This document shows positions 16,549 to 24,524 of a DNA stretch of 57,331 nucleotides, one piece after another. The DNA is taken from positions 1 through 57,331 of the forward strand of contig JBKPRD010000057.1 of NCBI GenBank assembly GCA_046734415.1, written 5' to 3'. Each line of letters begins with the position of its first letter. The stretch's first letter is position 1. Made by a program: the position numbers and the translations under genes. A model generated the notes under the pieces. That model did not search any database, was not told the DNA's origin, and was given only the letters and a program-made list of their open reading frames with translations. The stretch comes from DATBLE01 sp046734415. GTDB lineage: Bacteria > Actinomycetota > Thermoleophilia > Gaiellales > Gaiellaceae.

Positions 16549-17376
16549 CTAGGTGAGCGCGAAGCGGGACGAGTCCGAGAGTTCGCCGTCGCGCCAGTCG
16601 ACCGTGAACTTCCGCCGCTCCGGGCGCTCGGGCGTGATCTTCTTGTTCACGTACGTGTGCGTCGAGAGGATCCGCGGCTTCGTCCGCGCGTAGCCGCCGC
16701 GGTGGAACCCGCTCGTGTCGCAGATGACCAGGGTGCCCGCGGAGCCGGTGGCGAGGACCCGCTCGGACGCGGGGATCGCCGCCTCGAGCTCCTCGGTCGG
16801 CGGGTAGCGCTCGCTCTCCCCCCAGGGCCAGAGGTGGCCGTACTCGAACCCCTCGGCGCTCCGGCGGACGTACTCGAAGGGCCCGGCGTCCTCGTCGACG
16901 TCGGAGAAGTAGAGGAAGACCTTGACCACGTGCTGGTCCTCCGGGTCGCGATGCCACTCCTGCGATGCGACGCGCTCGGCATCGTCGCCGACCGGGATCG
17001 TGTACCAGAGGTCGAAGTCGACGAGCTTGACCTGCGCGCCGCGGTAGGCATTGACGATCCCGAGCAGCGGGTCGCCGGCGGCGTAGCGCAGCCACGGCCC
17101 GTCCGAGGGGAGGATCGCCGGCTCCTTCGGCAGCTTCTTCTTGCCGCGCGGGTACCTCCGGATCAGGAAGTCCTTCTTTCGCTTCGCGCCCCCGCTGTCC
17201 TCGAGGTCGGCCTCCGCGGCGGCGACGAACACGTCCATCTCGGCCCTCAGCTGCTGCCACAACGCCTCGTCGCCGATCAGCTCGGCGAACGGGACGATCG
17301 CCAGCCCGGACTCGCGGAGCTGGCCGAGGGCGCGTTCCTGGACGTTGCTCAGGCCGCCGGTGAGCACATGCGTCAC
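16549..17376 (-). CDS. Phytanoyl-CoA dioxygenase-like Fe(II)/2-oxoglutarate oxygenase
   Basis: 275 residues. The facial-triad HxD is in WHRDPED near residue 140 and the distal His in FHRGGYAR near 224, the latter followed by the 2-oxoglutarate-binding Arg region. Also present are KVFLYFSDVDEDAGPFEYV and GSAGTLVICDTSGFH. Such enzymes hydroxylate an unactivated carbon. The GTG at 17376 is set by a TATCCT hexamer 7 bases upstream; the longer frame is antisense to the transketolase. It is about 40 percent identical by eye to the product of 19329-20135, and the two flank the transketolase. Possible role: oxidation of a lipid carrier or sugar. Confidence 0.83.
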   Translation of the reverse strand: MTHVLTGGLSNVQERALGQLRESGLAIVPFAELIGDEALWQQLRAEMDVFVAAAEADLEDSGGAKRKKDFLIRRYPRGKKKLPKEPAILPSDGPWLRYAAGDPLLGIVNAYRGAQVKLVDFDLWYTIPVGDDAERVASQEWHRDPEDQHVVKVFLYFSDVDEDAGPFEYVRRSAEGFEYGHLWPWGESERYPPTEELEAAIPASERVLATGSAGTLVICDTSGFHRGGYARTKPRILSTHTYVNKKITPERPERRKFTVDWRDGELSDSSRFALT

Positions 17377-17383
17377 GCGCGCG

Positions 17384-17389
17384 AGGATA
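17384..17389 (-). promoter_or_regulatory. Candidate -10 box for dioxygenase gene
   Basis: TATCCT on the minus strand, 7 bases before GTG (17376). It lies in a 33-base divergent gap that holds two opposed boxes and almost nothing else. Confidence 0.5.
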
Positions 17390-17394
17390 GCCGC

Positions 17395-17400
17395 TAGGCT
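17395..17400 (+). promoter_or_regulatory. Candidate -10 box for transketolase gene
   Basis: TAGGCT, then 9 bases, then ATG 17410; divergent partner of the box at 17384-17389. Confidence 0.45.
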
Positions 17401-17409
17401 CGGCGCTCG

Positions 17410-19311
17410 ATGCTCCGCTACGTCCCCGCGGCCGAGCTCGACCGCATCCGCACGCTCGAGTGCGACCCGTTCGAGCGCGCGGCCGCCTTCGCGGACGCCT
17501 GCCGCCTGAACGCGCTCTACATGATCGAGCGCGCGGGCTCCGGCCATCCCGGGACGACCCTCAGCTGCCTCGACGTCGTCTCGTGGCTGCACCTCGAGGT
17601 GCTGGGCGGAGGCGACCGGTACTTCTCCTCGAAAGGCCACGACGCGCCCGGCCTCTACGCGGTGCTGGCGGCGCTCGGACGCCTCGACTTCGACCTGATC
17701 CACATGCTCCGCCGGCTCGACGGGCTCCCGGGCCATCCGGACGTCGCCGCGACACCGGAGCTCGTGACCAGCACCGGCTCGCTCGGGATGGGGATCTCGA
17801 AGGCGCGCGGCTTCGTTCTCGCCGACCGCGCCCTCGGGCGCTTTGGTCGCGTCTTCGTGCTCACGGGCGACGGCGAGCTGCAGGAGGGCCAGGTCTGGGA
17901 GTCGCTCCAGCCGACGGCGAACCTCGGGCTGCACGAGATCACGGCGATCGTCGATCGCAACCTCGTCCAGTCGGACACCTGGGTCGACAAGGTCAGCGAC
18001 CTCGGCGACCTGGAGGAGAAGTTCTCCGCCTTCGGCTGGGCTGTCGCGCACTGCGACGGGCACGACCTGCGCGCCTTCGCGCAGACGCTGTCGGCGCTCG
18101 AGCTCGAGCACCGGCCCAAGGTCGTGATCGCGCACACGCGGAAGGGCGGCGGCGTCTCGTTCATGGAGCCCGAGGACACCCTGCCGCGCACCGAGACGGC
18201 CCTCTACGGCTACCACTCCGGCGCACCCAGCGCCGACGAGTACGTGCGCGGGGTGGAGGAGATCGAGGCGCGCCTGAACGCGCGCCTGACGGGCCTCGGC
18301 GCGGCGCCCGTCGCGCTCGTCCACGCGGAGCCGCCGGAGCACCGGTCGGCGCCGAAGGCGCGGCAGATGCTCGTCAAAGGCGGCGCCTACGAGCGGGCGA
18401 TCGTCGCGCAGGCGGAGAAGGAGCCGCGCCTCGTCGTCCTCGACGCCGACCTGCGGCTCGACTGCGGGCTCGTCACGTTCCGCGAGCGGTTCCCGGAGCG
18501 CTTCTACGAGTGCGGGATCGCGGAGCAGGACATGGTCTCGCAGGCGGGGGCGATGGCGCTCGCCGGGCTCCTGCCCGTCGTCCACTCGTTCGCCTGCTTC
18601 CTGTCCACGCGGCCGAACGAGCAGATCTACAACAACGCGACCGAGGGCACGAAGATCATCTACGCGGGGTCGCTCGCCGGGCTCGTCCCCGGTGGGCCGG
18701 GACACTCGCACCAGTCCGTGCGCGACATCTCCGCGCTCGGCGCCGTCCCGGGGATGTCGCTGCTCGAGCCGTTCACCGAGGCCGAGCTCGAGGCGGCGCT
18801 CGACTGGGCGGTCCACCGCGCGCCCGGCTCGGTCTACCTGCGCCTCGTCAGCGTGCCGTGGGCGCTCGGCTTCGACCCGCCACTGATCGACGAGGTCGTC
18901 CCGGGCCGCGGCACTGTGCTCCGGCCCGCCGGAGAGGTGCTGTTCGTCGCGGCCGGCCCGGTGATGGTCGCTGCCGGCTGGCACGCCGCGGAGCTGCTGG
19001 CGGAGGACGGCGTCGAGGCCGGGCTCGTCGCGCTTCCGTGGCTGCGCGACGTGGACGGCGCCTGGCTCGCCGAGGTCGCCGGCGGCGCACAGATCGTCAC
19101 GCTCGACAACCACTACGTTACCGGCGGCCAGGGGGACGCGGTGCTGGCGGCGCTCGCGTTCGATGCTTCCGAGACTGCCGCCCGCGTTCACAAGATCGGC
19201 GTCACCGAGGTGCCGAAGAGCGGCGGGAACGACGAGACGCTCCGCGCGCACGGCCTCGACGCCGGCGGGATCCGCGGGCAGGTCCTCGCCTACCGGCCCA
19301 GTCGGGTCTGA
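17410..19311 (+). CDS. Transketolase-like thiamine diphosphate enzyme
   Basis: 633 residues with both halves in one chain. The N-terminal TPP domain shows SGHPGTTLSCLDV, SSKGHDAPGLYAVL, TGSLGMGISKARG and the diphosphate/Mg motif GDGELQEGQVWES near residue 154. The pyrimidine domain has the catalytic Glu in GIAEQDMVSQAGAMALAG near 370. The C-terminal domain ends with GGNDETLRAHGLDAGGI. It is slightly shorter than housekeeping transketolase (about 660 residues), as in two-subunit-type enzymes fused. Surrounded by dioxygenases and sugar-activation genes, it probably transfers a two-carbon unit to build a dedicated sugar precursor rather than serving the pentose phosphate pathway; that is inference. 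Confidence 0.87.
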   Translation: MLRYVPAAELDRIRTLECDPFERAAAFADACRLNALYMIERAGSGHPGTTLSCLDVVSWLHLEVLGGGDRYFSSKGHDAPGLYAVLAALGRLDFDLIHMLRRLDGLPGHPDVAATPELVTSTGSLGMGISKARGFVLADRALGRFGRVFVLTGDGELQEGQVWESLQPTANLGLHEITAIVDRNLVQSDTWVDKVSDLGDLEEKFSAFGWAVAHCDGHDLRAFAQTLSALELEHRPKVVIAHTRKGGGVSFMEPEDTLPRTETALYGYHSGAPSADEYVRGVEEIEARLNARLTGLGAAPVALVHAEPPEHRSAPKARQMLVKGGAYERAIVAQAEKEPRLVVLDADLRLDCGLVTFRERFPERFYECGIAEQDMVSQAGAMALAGLLPVVHSFACFLSTRPNEQIYNNATEGTKIIYAGSLAGLVPGGPGHSHQSVRDISALGAVPGMSLLEPFTEAELEAALDWAVHRAPGSVYLRLVSVPWALGFDPPLIDEVVPGRGTVLRPAGEVLFVAAGPVMVAAGWHAAELLAEDGVEAGLVALPWLRDVDGAWLAEVAGGAQIVTLDNHYVTGGQGDAVLAALAFDASETAARVHKIGVTEVPKSGGNDETLRAHGLDAGGIRGQVLAYRPSRV

Positions 19312-19315
19312 TCGC

Positions 19316-19321
19316 TACCAT
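19316..19321 (+). promoter_or_regulatory. Candidate -10 box, leaderless dioxygenase start
   Basis: TACCAT, then 7 bases, then GTG 19329, in the 17-base gap after the transketolase stop. Confidence 0.45.
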
Positions 19322-19328
19322 CCCGCGC

Positions 19329-20135
19329 GTGAGCGTCCAGGCTCCGTCCCTGACGGCCCTCCAGCAGCAGATTCTCGACTCGCTCCGCAAGGAGGGGATC
19401 GCGACGGTCGACTTCCGCGAGCTGCACGGCGAGGAGCTCTGGGCGGAGGCGCAGGCGGACGTCGCGCCGTTCGTGGACGAGCAGCGCGTGGAGATGGCCT
19501 CGCTGGCCGACAAGCCCGAGAACAAGGACGAGTTCATCGTGCGGCGTTACATGCGGCAGAAGCCGCGGATCCCGTTCACGCTCGCGAGCCCGTGGCTGCG
19601 GATCGGGATCTCGGACACGTCGCTCGGGGTGGTGAATGCGTACCGCGGGCTGCAGACGCGGCTCTTCTACCTCGACAACTGGTTCACGCCGCCGTACGCA
19701 GGCGCCGAGGAGCGGATCGCGTCCCAGCGCTGGCACCGCGATCCCGAGGAGGAGCACGTGGTCAAGGTCTTCCTCTACCTCTCGGACGTGGCCGAGGACG
19801 CCGGGCCGTTCGAGTACGTCAAGGGCAGCCCGCCCGGCAACCGCCACGGGCACCTGTGGCCCTGGGGCGAGGGGAACGCGAAGCCGACCGACGAGGAAAT
19901 GGCGGCGGCCGCCCCGGCCGAGGACCAGGTGACGATGACGGGGCAGGCCGGGACGATGATCTTCTGCGACACGAGCGGCTTCCACCGCGGCGGGTTCGCC
20001 AGGACGACACCCAGGGTGCTCTCGATCTGGTCGTACGTCTCCCCAGGGGCCGAGAAGAAGGGCCACCGCTTCGAGGTCGACCTCGAGGGCCGCGACGCGG
20101 AGCTCTCGGCGGACGCCCGCGCCGCACTGGCGTAG
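19329..20135 (+). CDS. Phytanoyl-CoA dioxygenase-like Fe(II)/2-oxoglutarate oxygenase
   Basis: 268 residues, a paralog of the product of 16549-17376. The HxD motif is in WHRDPEE near residue 135 and the distal His in FHRGGFAR near 218. VVKVFLYLSDVAEDAGPFEYV and GQAGTMIFCDTSGFH are conserved. The N-terminus (LTALQQQILDSLRKEGIATVDF) matches the paralog, which confirms GTG 19329 as the start. It is followed after 11 bases by the first WDNLTNKG-family gene. Having two such oxygenases around one transketolase suggests successive oxidations in one pathway; substrates are unknown. Confidence 0.85.
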   Translation: MSVQAPSLTALQQQILDSLRKEGIATVDFRELHGEELWAEAQADVAPFVDEQRVEMASLADKPENKDEFIVRRYMRQKPRIPFTLASPWLRIGISDTSLGVVNAYRGLQTRLFYLDNWFTPPYAGAEERIASQRWHRDPEEEHVVKVFLYLSDVAEDAGPFEYVKGSPPGNRHGHLWPWGEGNAKPTDEEMAAAAPAEDQVTMTGQAGTMIFCDTSGFHRGGFARTTPRVLSIWSYVSPGAEKKGHRFEVDLEGRDAELSADARAALA

Positions 20136-20146
20136 GCGGGCAGGCC

Positions 20147-21544
20147 ATGCGCGTCCTGTTCGTGATGCGCCACGGCGGCTACGTCCGCAACTTCGAGTGG
20201 GTCCTGCGGCTGCTCGCCGAGCGCGGCCACACCGTGCAGCTCGGGTTCGAGCGCGGCCGCGCGAAGGGGATGGAGGAGCGGATCGAGCGCGGGCGCAGCG
20301 GCTTCGACCTGCCGGAGAGGCTGCGCGAGGACACCGAACGCGCGATCGACCACGGCCTCGTCCCGACGCGCGACGACGGCTGGCGGCGGCTCGCTTTCGG
20401 CCTGCGCCAGTCCGTCAGCTACCTGCGCTACCTCTCGCCCGCCTACCGGGACGCCGAGAAGCTGCGGCAGCGCTGGGCGAAGGGCACGCCGAAGCTCGTT
20501 GTCGCGCTCGGGCGGGTCTCGTGGCTGAGGGGGCCGCTCGAGCGCGTGCTACGCCGCGTCGAGCGGGTGGTCCCGCGCCCGCGCGAGATCGACGAGCACC
20601 TGCGCGAAGACGGCTGGGACCTTCTCCTGCTCACCCCGCTCGTCGACGGCCCCTCCCAGCACGACTGGCTCCGCAGTGCGCTGGCGCTGCGGGTTCCGGT
20701 CGCGCTGGCTGTTGCCAGCTGGGACAACCTGACCAACAAGGGCGTGATGTTCGACCGGCCGGACCGCACCTACGTCTGGAACGAGATCCAGCGCCGCGAG
20801 GCCGTCGAGCTCCACGGTCTCGAGCCGGACAGCGTCGCCGCCCTCGGCGCTCACACCTTCGACCACTGGTTCGACTGGACGGCGAGCCGCCCGCGCGAGG
20901 GGTTCTGCCTCGAAGTCGGGCTCGACCCCTGGCGGCCGTTTCTCCTCTACGTCTGCTCGTCCGGGTTCATCGCCGCCGACGAGCGGCCGATCGTCGCCGC
21001 CTGGATCGAGGCGCTGCGCGTCGACCCCGAGCTCGCGGATACCGGCGTGCTCGTGCGTCCTCATCCCACGAACGGCGCGATCTGGGCCGAGCACCCGCTC
21101 GGCGCGTTTGCCAACGTCGCCGTCTGGCCGCGCGTCGGCGAGGACCCCACCGACGAGGGCCGGCGCGCTGGCTTCTATGACTCGATCCACCACTCGGCCG
21201 CCGTCGTCGGCGCAAACACGACCGCGCTGATCGACGCCGCGATCGTCGGTCGGAGGACGTACTCGATCCTCCTGCCCGAGCTCCGCGGCGCCCAGGAGCA
21301 GACGCTCCACTTCCACTACCTGCTCCCGGAGCACGGGGGGCCGCTGGTCGTCGCGCGGTCGCTGGAGGAGCATCTCCGGCAGCTGCGGTCGCTGCTTCGC
21401 GGCGAGGAGAGCGACGACCGCTGGCGCGAGGAGTTCCTGCGCGGCTTCGTCCGGCCGCGCGGGCTGGACACGCGGGTCGCCTCGCTGCTCGTCGATGACC
21501 TGGAGCGGTTCGCGGGCGTGGCGCGCGAGCGGGTGACGGCGTGA
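20147..21544 (+). CDS. WDNLTNKG-family GT-B-like protein, copy 1
   Basis: 465 residues, one of nine paralogs in the window. The N-terminal half has a Rossmann-like MRVLFVMRHGGYVRNF and an Arg-rich helical region. The signature ASWDNLTNKG lies near residue 190 and is followed by VWNEIQRREAVELHG. The C-terminal half has HTFDHWFDW, LLYVCSSGF, VRPHP near 303, SAAVVGANTTALIDAAIVG near 357 and TLHFHYL. The layout recalls GT-B enzymes of the CDP-glycerol glycerophosphotransferase / UDP-GlcNAc 2-epimerase group, but I cannot place it in a characterised family. No membrane helix or signal peptide. It heads an operon with a sulfotransferase, a LYWIP-family protein and a nucleotidyltransferase. Confidence 0.78.
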   Translation: MRVLFVMRHGGYVRNFEWVLRLLAERGHTVQLGFERGRAKGMEERIERGRSGFDLPERLREDTERAIDHGLVPTRDDGWRRLAFGLRQSVSYLRYLSPAYRDAEKLRQRWAKGTPKLVVALGRVSWLRGPLERVLRRVERVVPRPREIDEHLREDGWDLLLLTPLVDGPSQHDWLRSALALRVPVALAVASWDNLTNKGVMFDRPDRTYVWNEIQRREAVELHGLEPDSVAALGAHTFDHWFDWTASRPREGFCLEVGLDPWRPFLLYVCSSGFIAADERPIVAAWIEALRVDPELADTGVLVRPHPTNGAIWAEHPLGAFANVAVWPRVGEDPTDEGRRAGFYDSIHHSAAVVGANTTALIDAAIVGRRTYSILLPELRGAQEQTLHFHYLLPEHGGPLVVARSLEEHLRQLRSLLRGEESDDRWREEFLRGFVRPRGLDTRVASLLVDDLERFAGVARERVTA

Positions 21545-22365
21545 GGGGCCGGAGCGGCGACTTCGAGGCGTTCTTCCGGACCGACGGCGAGTCGGGCCCG
21601 CTGCTCGTCGTCTACCACGTCCAGAAGACCGCCGGCACGTCGCTGCGCCGGGTCGTGCGGGCGAACCTTCCAGCGGCCCGGACCGAGACGCTGTCGTACC
21701 TGCACAAGGAGGCGAAGACGCCGCGCGAGCTGCTCGCCTGGCACGAGCGGTGGTACCGCGGGCTCGACGACGACCGGCGCGCGCGTCTCTGCTGTGTGAT
21801 GTCACACTGGGCGGGCTACCTGCTCCCGGCGCTCGACCGCCCGGCCGACGCGCTCGTGCTCGTCCGCGAGCCCGTCGACCGCACGCTCTCGTACTACTGG
21901 TTCAAGCAGCGCCGCCGCGGCCCCGAACGCCCTCTGGAGCCACTCGACCGCCTCTACGAGCTGCAGGGGAACCGCTCCGACGGCGAGCGGCGGTCGGCGC
22001 TCTGGGACCAACTCTGCAACTGGCAGAGTCGCGCGCTGCTCTCGGTGTTCCACGACACCTCGGCGCTCGAGCACTCGGCCGGCGGGTCCGCCGACGCCGA
22101 CCTGTGGCGCGGGCGCCTGCGCGACCTGATCGAGAACGTCTACCTCGTCGGCGTCCAGGACCGCTTCGCCGACTACCTGGACGTGCTCGCGCGACGGTAC
22201 GGCTGGGAGGTCTTCGAGCCGCGCAGCAAGGTCAACCCCGTGCGTCCCGCCGAGGAGATCTCGGCCGCTCTCCGCGAGACGATTCTCGCCTACAACTGGC
22301 TCGACGCGGAGCTGTATGAGCTCTGCCGCCGGGGGATGCCCGCCCAGCCGGCAGGTGCGGCCTGA
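21541..22365 (+). CDS. Sulfotransferase family 2-like (heparan 2-O-type P-loop)
   Basis: 274 residues. The loop HVQKTAGTSLRRVV near residue 27 matches the H-x-P/Q-K-T-A-G-T-S signature of family-2 carbohydrate sulfotransferases, distinct from the QRSGGTLL type elsewhere in this locus. LVREPVDRTLSYYWFK near 107 provides the 3'-phosphate Arg/Ser site. GTG 21541 overlaps the WDNLTNKG gene stop (GTGA) and its own stop overlaps the next gene. It presumably sulfates a uronic-acid-like or other sugar in the same chain. Some family members in bacteria are uncharacterised, so the donor PAPS is assumed. Confidence 0.8.
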   Translation: MRGRSGDFEAFFRTDGESGPLLVVYHVQKTAGTSLRRVVRANLPAARTETLSYLHKEAKTPRELLAWHERWYRGLDDDRRARLCCVMSHWAGYLLPALDRPADALVLVREPVDRTLSYYWFKQRRRGPERPLEPLDRLYELQGNRSDGERRSALWDQLCNWQSRALLSVFHDTSALEHSAGGSADADLWRGRLRDLIENVYLVGVQDRFADYLDVLARRYGWEVFEPRSKVNPVRPAEEISAALRETILAYNWLDAELYELCRRGMPAQPAGAA

Positions 22366-23372
22366 GCAGCGCGGGCAGCGGACCGGCGACGCCCGACCTT
22401 CGGCGACGCCTGACGCGCCTGGCCCGGACTGGCTCGCCGTCCGTCGTCGCCCGGGCGGCGCGCCGCCAGCTCGTCTGGCGTCGGCACGAGGCCGCTGTCG
22501 CGCGCGCGCTCGAGGAGGGGCGGAGGCTGCTCGTCGGCCCGTTCCTCGGCGAGGTCGGCTTCGAGCTCCTGTACTGGATCCCCGTGCTGCGCCGCCTGCT
22601 CGACAGGGTCGACCGGGAGCGGGTCACCGTGCTCGCCCGCGGCGGAGCCGGGGCATGGTACGGCGACCTCGCGGCCGCGAGTGTCGACGTCCTCGACCTC
22701 GTCCCGCCCGAGAGCTACCTCGACGAGCTCGTCGCGCGGCGGCGCCGTGAGGGGGACACGAAGCAGTACTTCCCCGACCGGCTCGACGCACGGCTCACGC
22801 AGCGCGCGCTCGAGCGGGTCGGCGACGCGGCCGTCGTCCACCCGCTCGTCATGTACTCGCGCATGCGGTTCGTGCTCGAGGGGCTCCAGTCGCCGGAGGA
22901 CGCGACCCGCATCGGCGACTACCGGCGGCTCTCGGTGGACGAGCGGGCGCTGCCGCCGGACTGTCCCCCCGACTACGTCGCGGTCAAGCTCTACTTCAGC
23001 GATTCCTTCCCCGACGACGCGGCGAGCCGCGACCTCGCCGCGCGCGTGCTCGCAGAGCTGGCGGAGAAGACCGATGTCGTCGTGCTGACGAGCGGCACAC
23101 AGCTCGACGAGCACCGCGAGTGGGTCCCCGCGGGGCCGCGCATCCGCGAGTCGTCGACGTGGGTGACGCCGCAGGACAACCTCGCCGTGCAGACCGCGCT
23201 GGTCGCAAGGGCCCGCGCCTTCGTCGCCACGTACGGCGGCTTCTCCTACCTCGGCCCGCTGCTCGGCGTGCCGACGCGGGCGCTGTACACGCGGGAGGCG
23301 TTCCAGGGCGTCCACCTCGAGGTGCTCCGCGCGGCCTACCCCGACGTCGCCTACGAGCTGGTCGGGCCGTGA
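22362..23372 (+). CDS. LYWIP-family GT-B-like protein, full-length copy
   Basis: 336 residues if translation begins at CTG 22362, which overlaps the upstream stop as CTGA. No ATG, GTG or TTG occurs in frame before the conserved domain, and the next GTG at 22584 would delete it. The signature VGPFLGEVGFELLYWIPVL lies near residues 55-75, then VTVLARGGAGAWY, and a C-terminal half with VKLYFSDSFPDD, VVLTSGT and ARAFVATYGGFSYLGPLLGVP. The last motif resembles the donor region of heptosyltransferase-like GT-B proteins. The function is not recognised. It sits in an operon with a WDNLTNKG protein, as all copies of this family here do. Confidence 0.65.
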   Translation: MSSAGSGPATPDLRRRLTRLARTGSPSVVARAARRQLVWRRHEAAVARALEEGRRLLVGPFLGEVGFELLYWIPVLRRLLDRVDRERVTVLARGGAGAWYGDLAAASVDVLDLVPPESYLDELVARRRREGDTKQYFPDRLDARLTQRALERVGDAAVVHPLVMYSRMRFVLEGLQSPEDATRIGDYRRLSVDERALPPDCPPDYVAVKLYFSDSFPDDAASRDLAARVLAELAEKTDVVVLTSGTQLDEHREWVPAGPRIRESSTWVTPQDNLAVQTALVARARAFVATYGGFSYLGPLLGVPTRALYTREAFQGVHLEVLRAAYPDVAYELVGP

Positions 23373-23806
23373 TCGTCCGGACGGACGAGCTCGGCGGCCT
23401 CGCCGGCACCGTGACGATGGTCAGCGGCGGCTTCGACCCGCTCCACCCGGGCCATCTCGCCTACTTCCGGTCGGCGGCCGACCTGGGCGCGCCCCTGCTC
23501 GTGAACGTCTCCCACGACGATTGGGTGGGACGAAAGCACGTGCCGTTCCTGACCCAGGGCGAGCGGATCCAGCTGATCGACGCCCTGCGGCTGGTCGACT
23601 ACGTCCACGCCGAGCAGGGGGCGACATCGGAGGTGCTCCGCCTGCTCCGCCCGCGCTACTTCGCCAAGGGGGCCGACTGGGAGGGCCGCCTGCCTGAGGA
23701 CGAGCTCGAGGTCTGCCGGGAGCACGGCGTCGAGATCGTCTTCCTGGACACCGTCGTCGACTCGTCGACCGACGTGCTGCGGCGCTTCGAGGCGCGCGGA
23801 CGCTAG
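23369..23806 (+). CDS. Cytidylyltransferase-like nucleotidyltransferase (HxGH)
   Basis: 145 residues, the size of RfaE2/TagD-type nucleotidyltransferases. SGGFDPLHPGHLAYF near residue 20 contains the HxGH nucleotide-binding motif, and VDSSTDVLRR near 130 corresponds to the C-terminal Ser/Thr-rich signature. VPFLTQGERIQLIDALRLVDYV is typical of the family. It should activate a phosphorylated sugar or polyol (heptose, glycerol, ribitol or similar) with CTP or ATP. GTG 23369 overlaps the previous stop (GTGA). It is the last gene of the operon and overlaps the convergent glycosyltransferase by 4 bases. It may make a donor for the WDNLTNKG or LYWIP proteins. Confidence 0.83.
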   Translation: MIVRTDELGGLAGTVTMVSGGFDPLHPGHLAYFRSAADLGAPLLVNVSHDDWVGRKHVPFLTQGERIQLIDALRLVDYVHAEQGATSEVLRLLRPRYFAKGADWEGRLPEDELEVCREHGVEIVFLDTVVDSSTDVLRRFEARGR

Positions 23807-24489
23807 CGCCGCAGGAAGCGCCGCTTGCCGGCGAGCTCGCGCTCGAGCTCCTCGATCCGGCCGCGCAGCTCGTAGTTGCGCTGCTCGGCGAGCTTGACCG
23901 CGCGGCGGTAGGAGTCGACGCTCTTCCAGCTCCCGGCCGCGTGATGGGTCGCCACGGCCTCGGCGAGTTGGCTGGGGCTCGTCTGGTAGAAGAGCTCCGC
24001 CGGGAGACGGACCGCGTCAGGGTAGTCCCGGAGCAGCGTGTCGAGGAAGCGCGGCCCCGTGCCATGCTTGTCGTAGCCGTAGAACGCGCGCGGGCGCAGC
24101 TCGTTCAGCGCACGGTCGAGGATGGGGTGCTCCGGCACCGAGCCGACGAAGGCGTTGTTCACCCAGCCGCTCGGCTTCAGCGGCGCGGTGAAGAACTCGT
24201 GGTCGTCGATCACCTCGTCGAGCGGTCGGTGGCACTCGAAGTCGGTGTCGACGTAGACGCCGCCCTCGTGCCAGAGCACCTCGAGCCGGAGGATGTCCGA
24301 ACGCTCCGCGGGCATGCGCAGCCGCTCGTAGACCTCAGGGCGCCGCAGGTCCGGCGGCAGGTTCTCCTCCGTCCAGAAGCGGTGCTCCCAGCCCGGGTGG
24401 TGGCGCAGCCACGTCTCGCGGTAGCGCGCGAACTCGTCCGGGAGCGGCTGGTCGCCGAGCCAGATCTGGTGGAGGATCCTGGGTACCAC
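23803..24489 (-). CDS. DXD glycosyltransferase, GT32-like
   Basis: 228 residues, fourth member of the GT32-like set. It has VPRILHQIWLGDQPLPDEF at the N-terminus, HHPGWEHRFW, ERSDILRLEVLW and DXD in YVDTDFE near residue 78. A coiled-coil tail (LAEQRNYELRGRIEELERELAG) ends in a basic KRRFLRR. I prefer the GTG at 24489 over the upstream ATG (24537) because TAGAGT lies 8 bases before it and the family begins at this point. It is a single-gene transcript opposed to both neighbours. Confidence 0.83.
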   Translation of the reverse strand: MVPRILHQIWLGDQPLPDEFARYRETWLRHHPGWEHRFWTEENLPPDLRRPEVYERLRMPAERSDILRLEVLWHEGGVYVDTDFECHRPLDEVIDDHEFFTAPLKPSGWVNNAFVGSVPEHPILDRALNELRPRAFYGYDKHGTGPRFLDTLLRDYPDAVRLPAELFYQTSPSQLAEAVATHHAAGSWKSVDSYRRAVKLAEQRNYELRGRIEELERELAGKRRFLRR

Positions 24490-24497
24490 GAAGCTCA

Positions 24498-24503
24498 ACT
24501 CTA
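24498..24503 (-). promoter_or_regulatory. Candidate -10 box, leaderless start of GT32-like gene
   Basis: TAGAGT on the minus strand, 8 bases before GTG (24489). It overlaps by 2 bases the + strand hexamer TAGGCT at 24502-24507. Confidence 0.45.
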
Positions 24504-24507
24504 GGCT
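24502..24507 (+). promoter_or_regulatory. Candidate -10 box with short leader
   Basis: TAGGCT lies 17 bases before ATG 24525, leaving about 10 bases of untranslated leader if used. It overlaps the opposing box, so the two transcripts may compete for polymerase. Confidence 0.35.
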
Positions 24508-24524
24508 CTGGTAGAACCGTCGCG

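Noticed and set aside
17377..19251. Long N-terminal extension of the minus-strand dioxygenase
   Set aside because: It is antisense to the transketolase; the TATCCT box and alignment with the paralog at 19329 put the start at 17376.
20147..21544. Naming WDNLTNKG proteins as NeuC-type UDP-GlcNAc 2-epimerases
   Set aside because: The overall GT-B impression is similar, but typical epimerase motifs are absent and nine copies would make no sense for a precursor enzyme.
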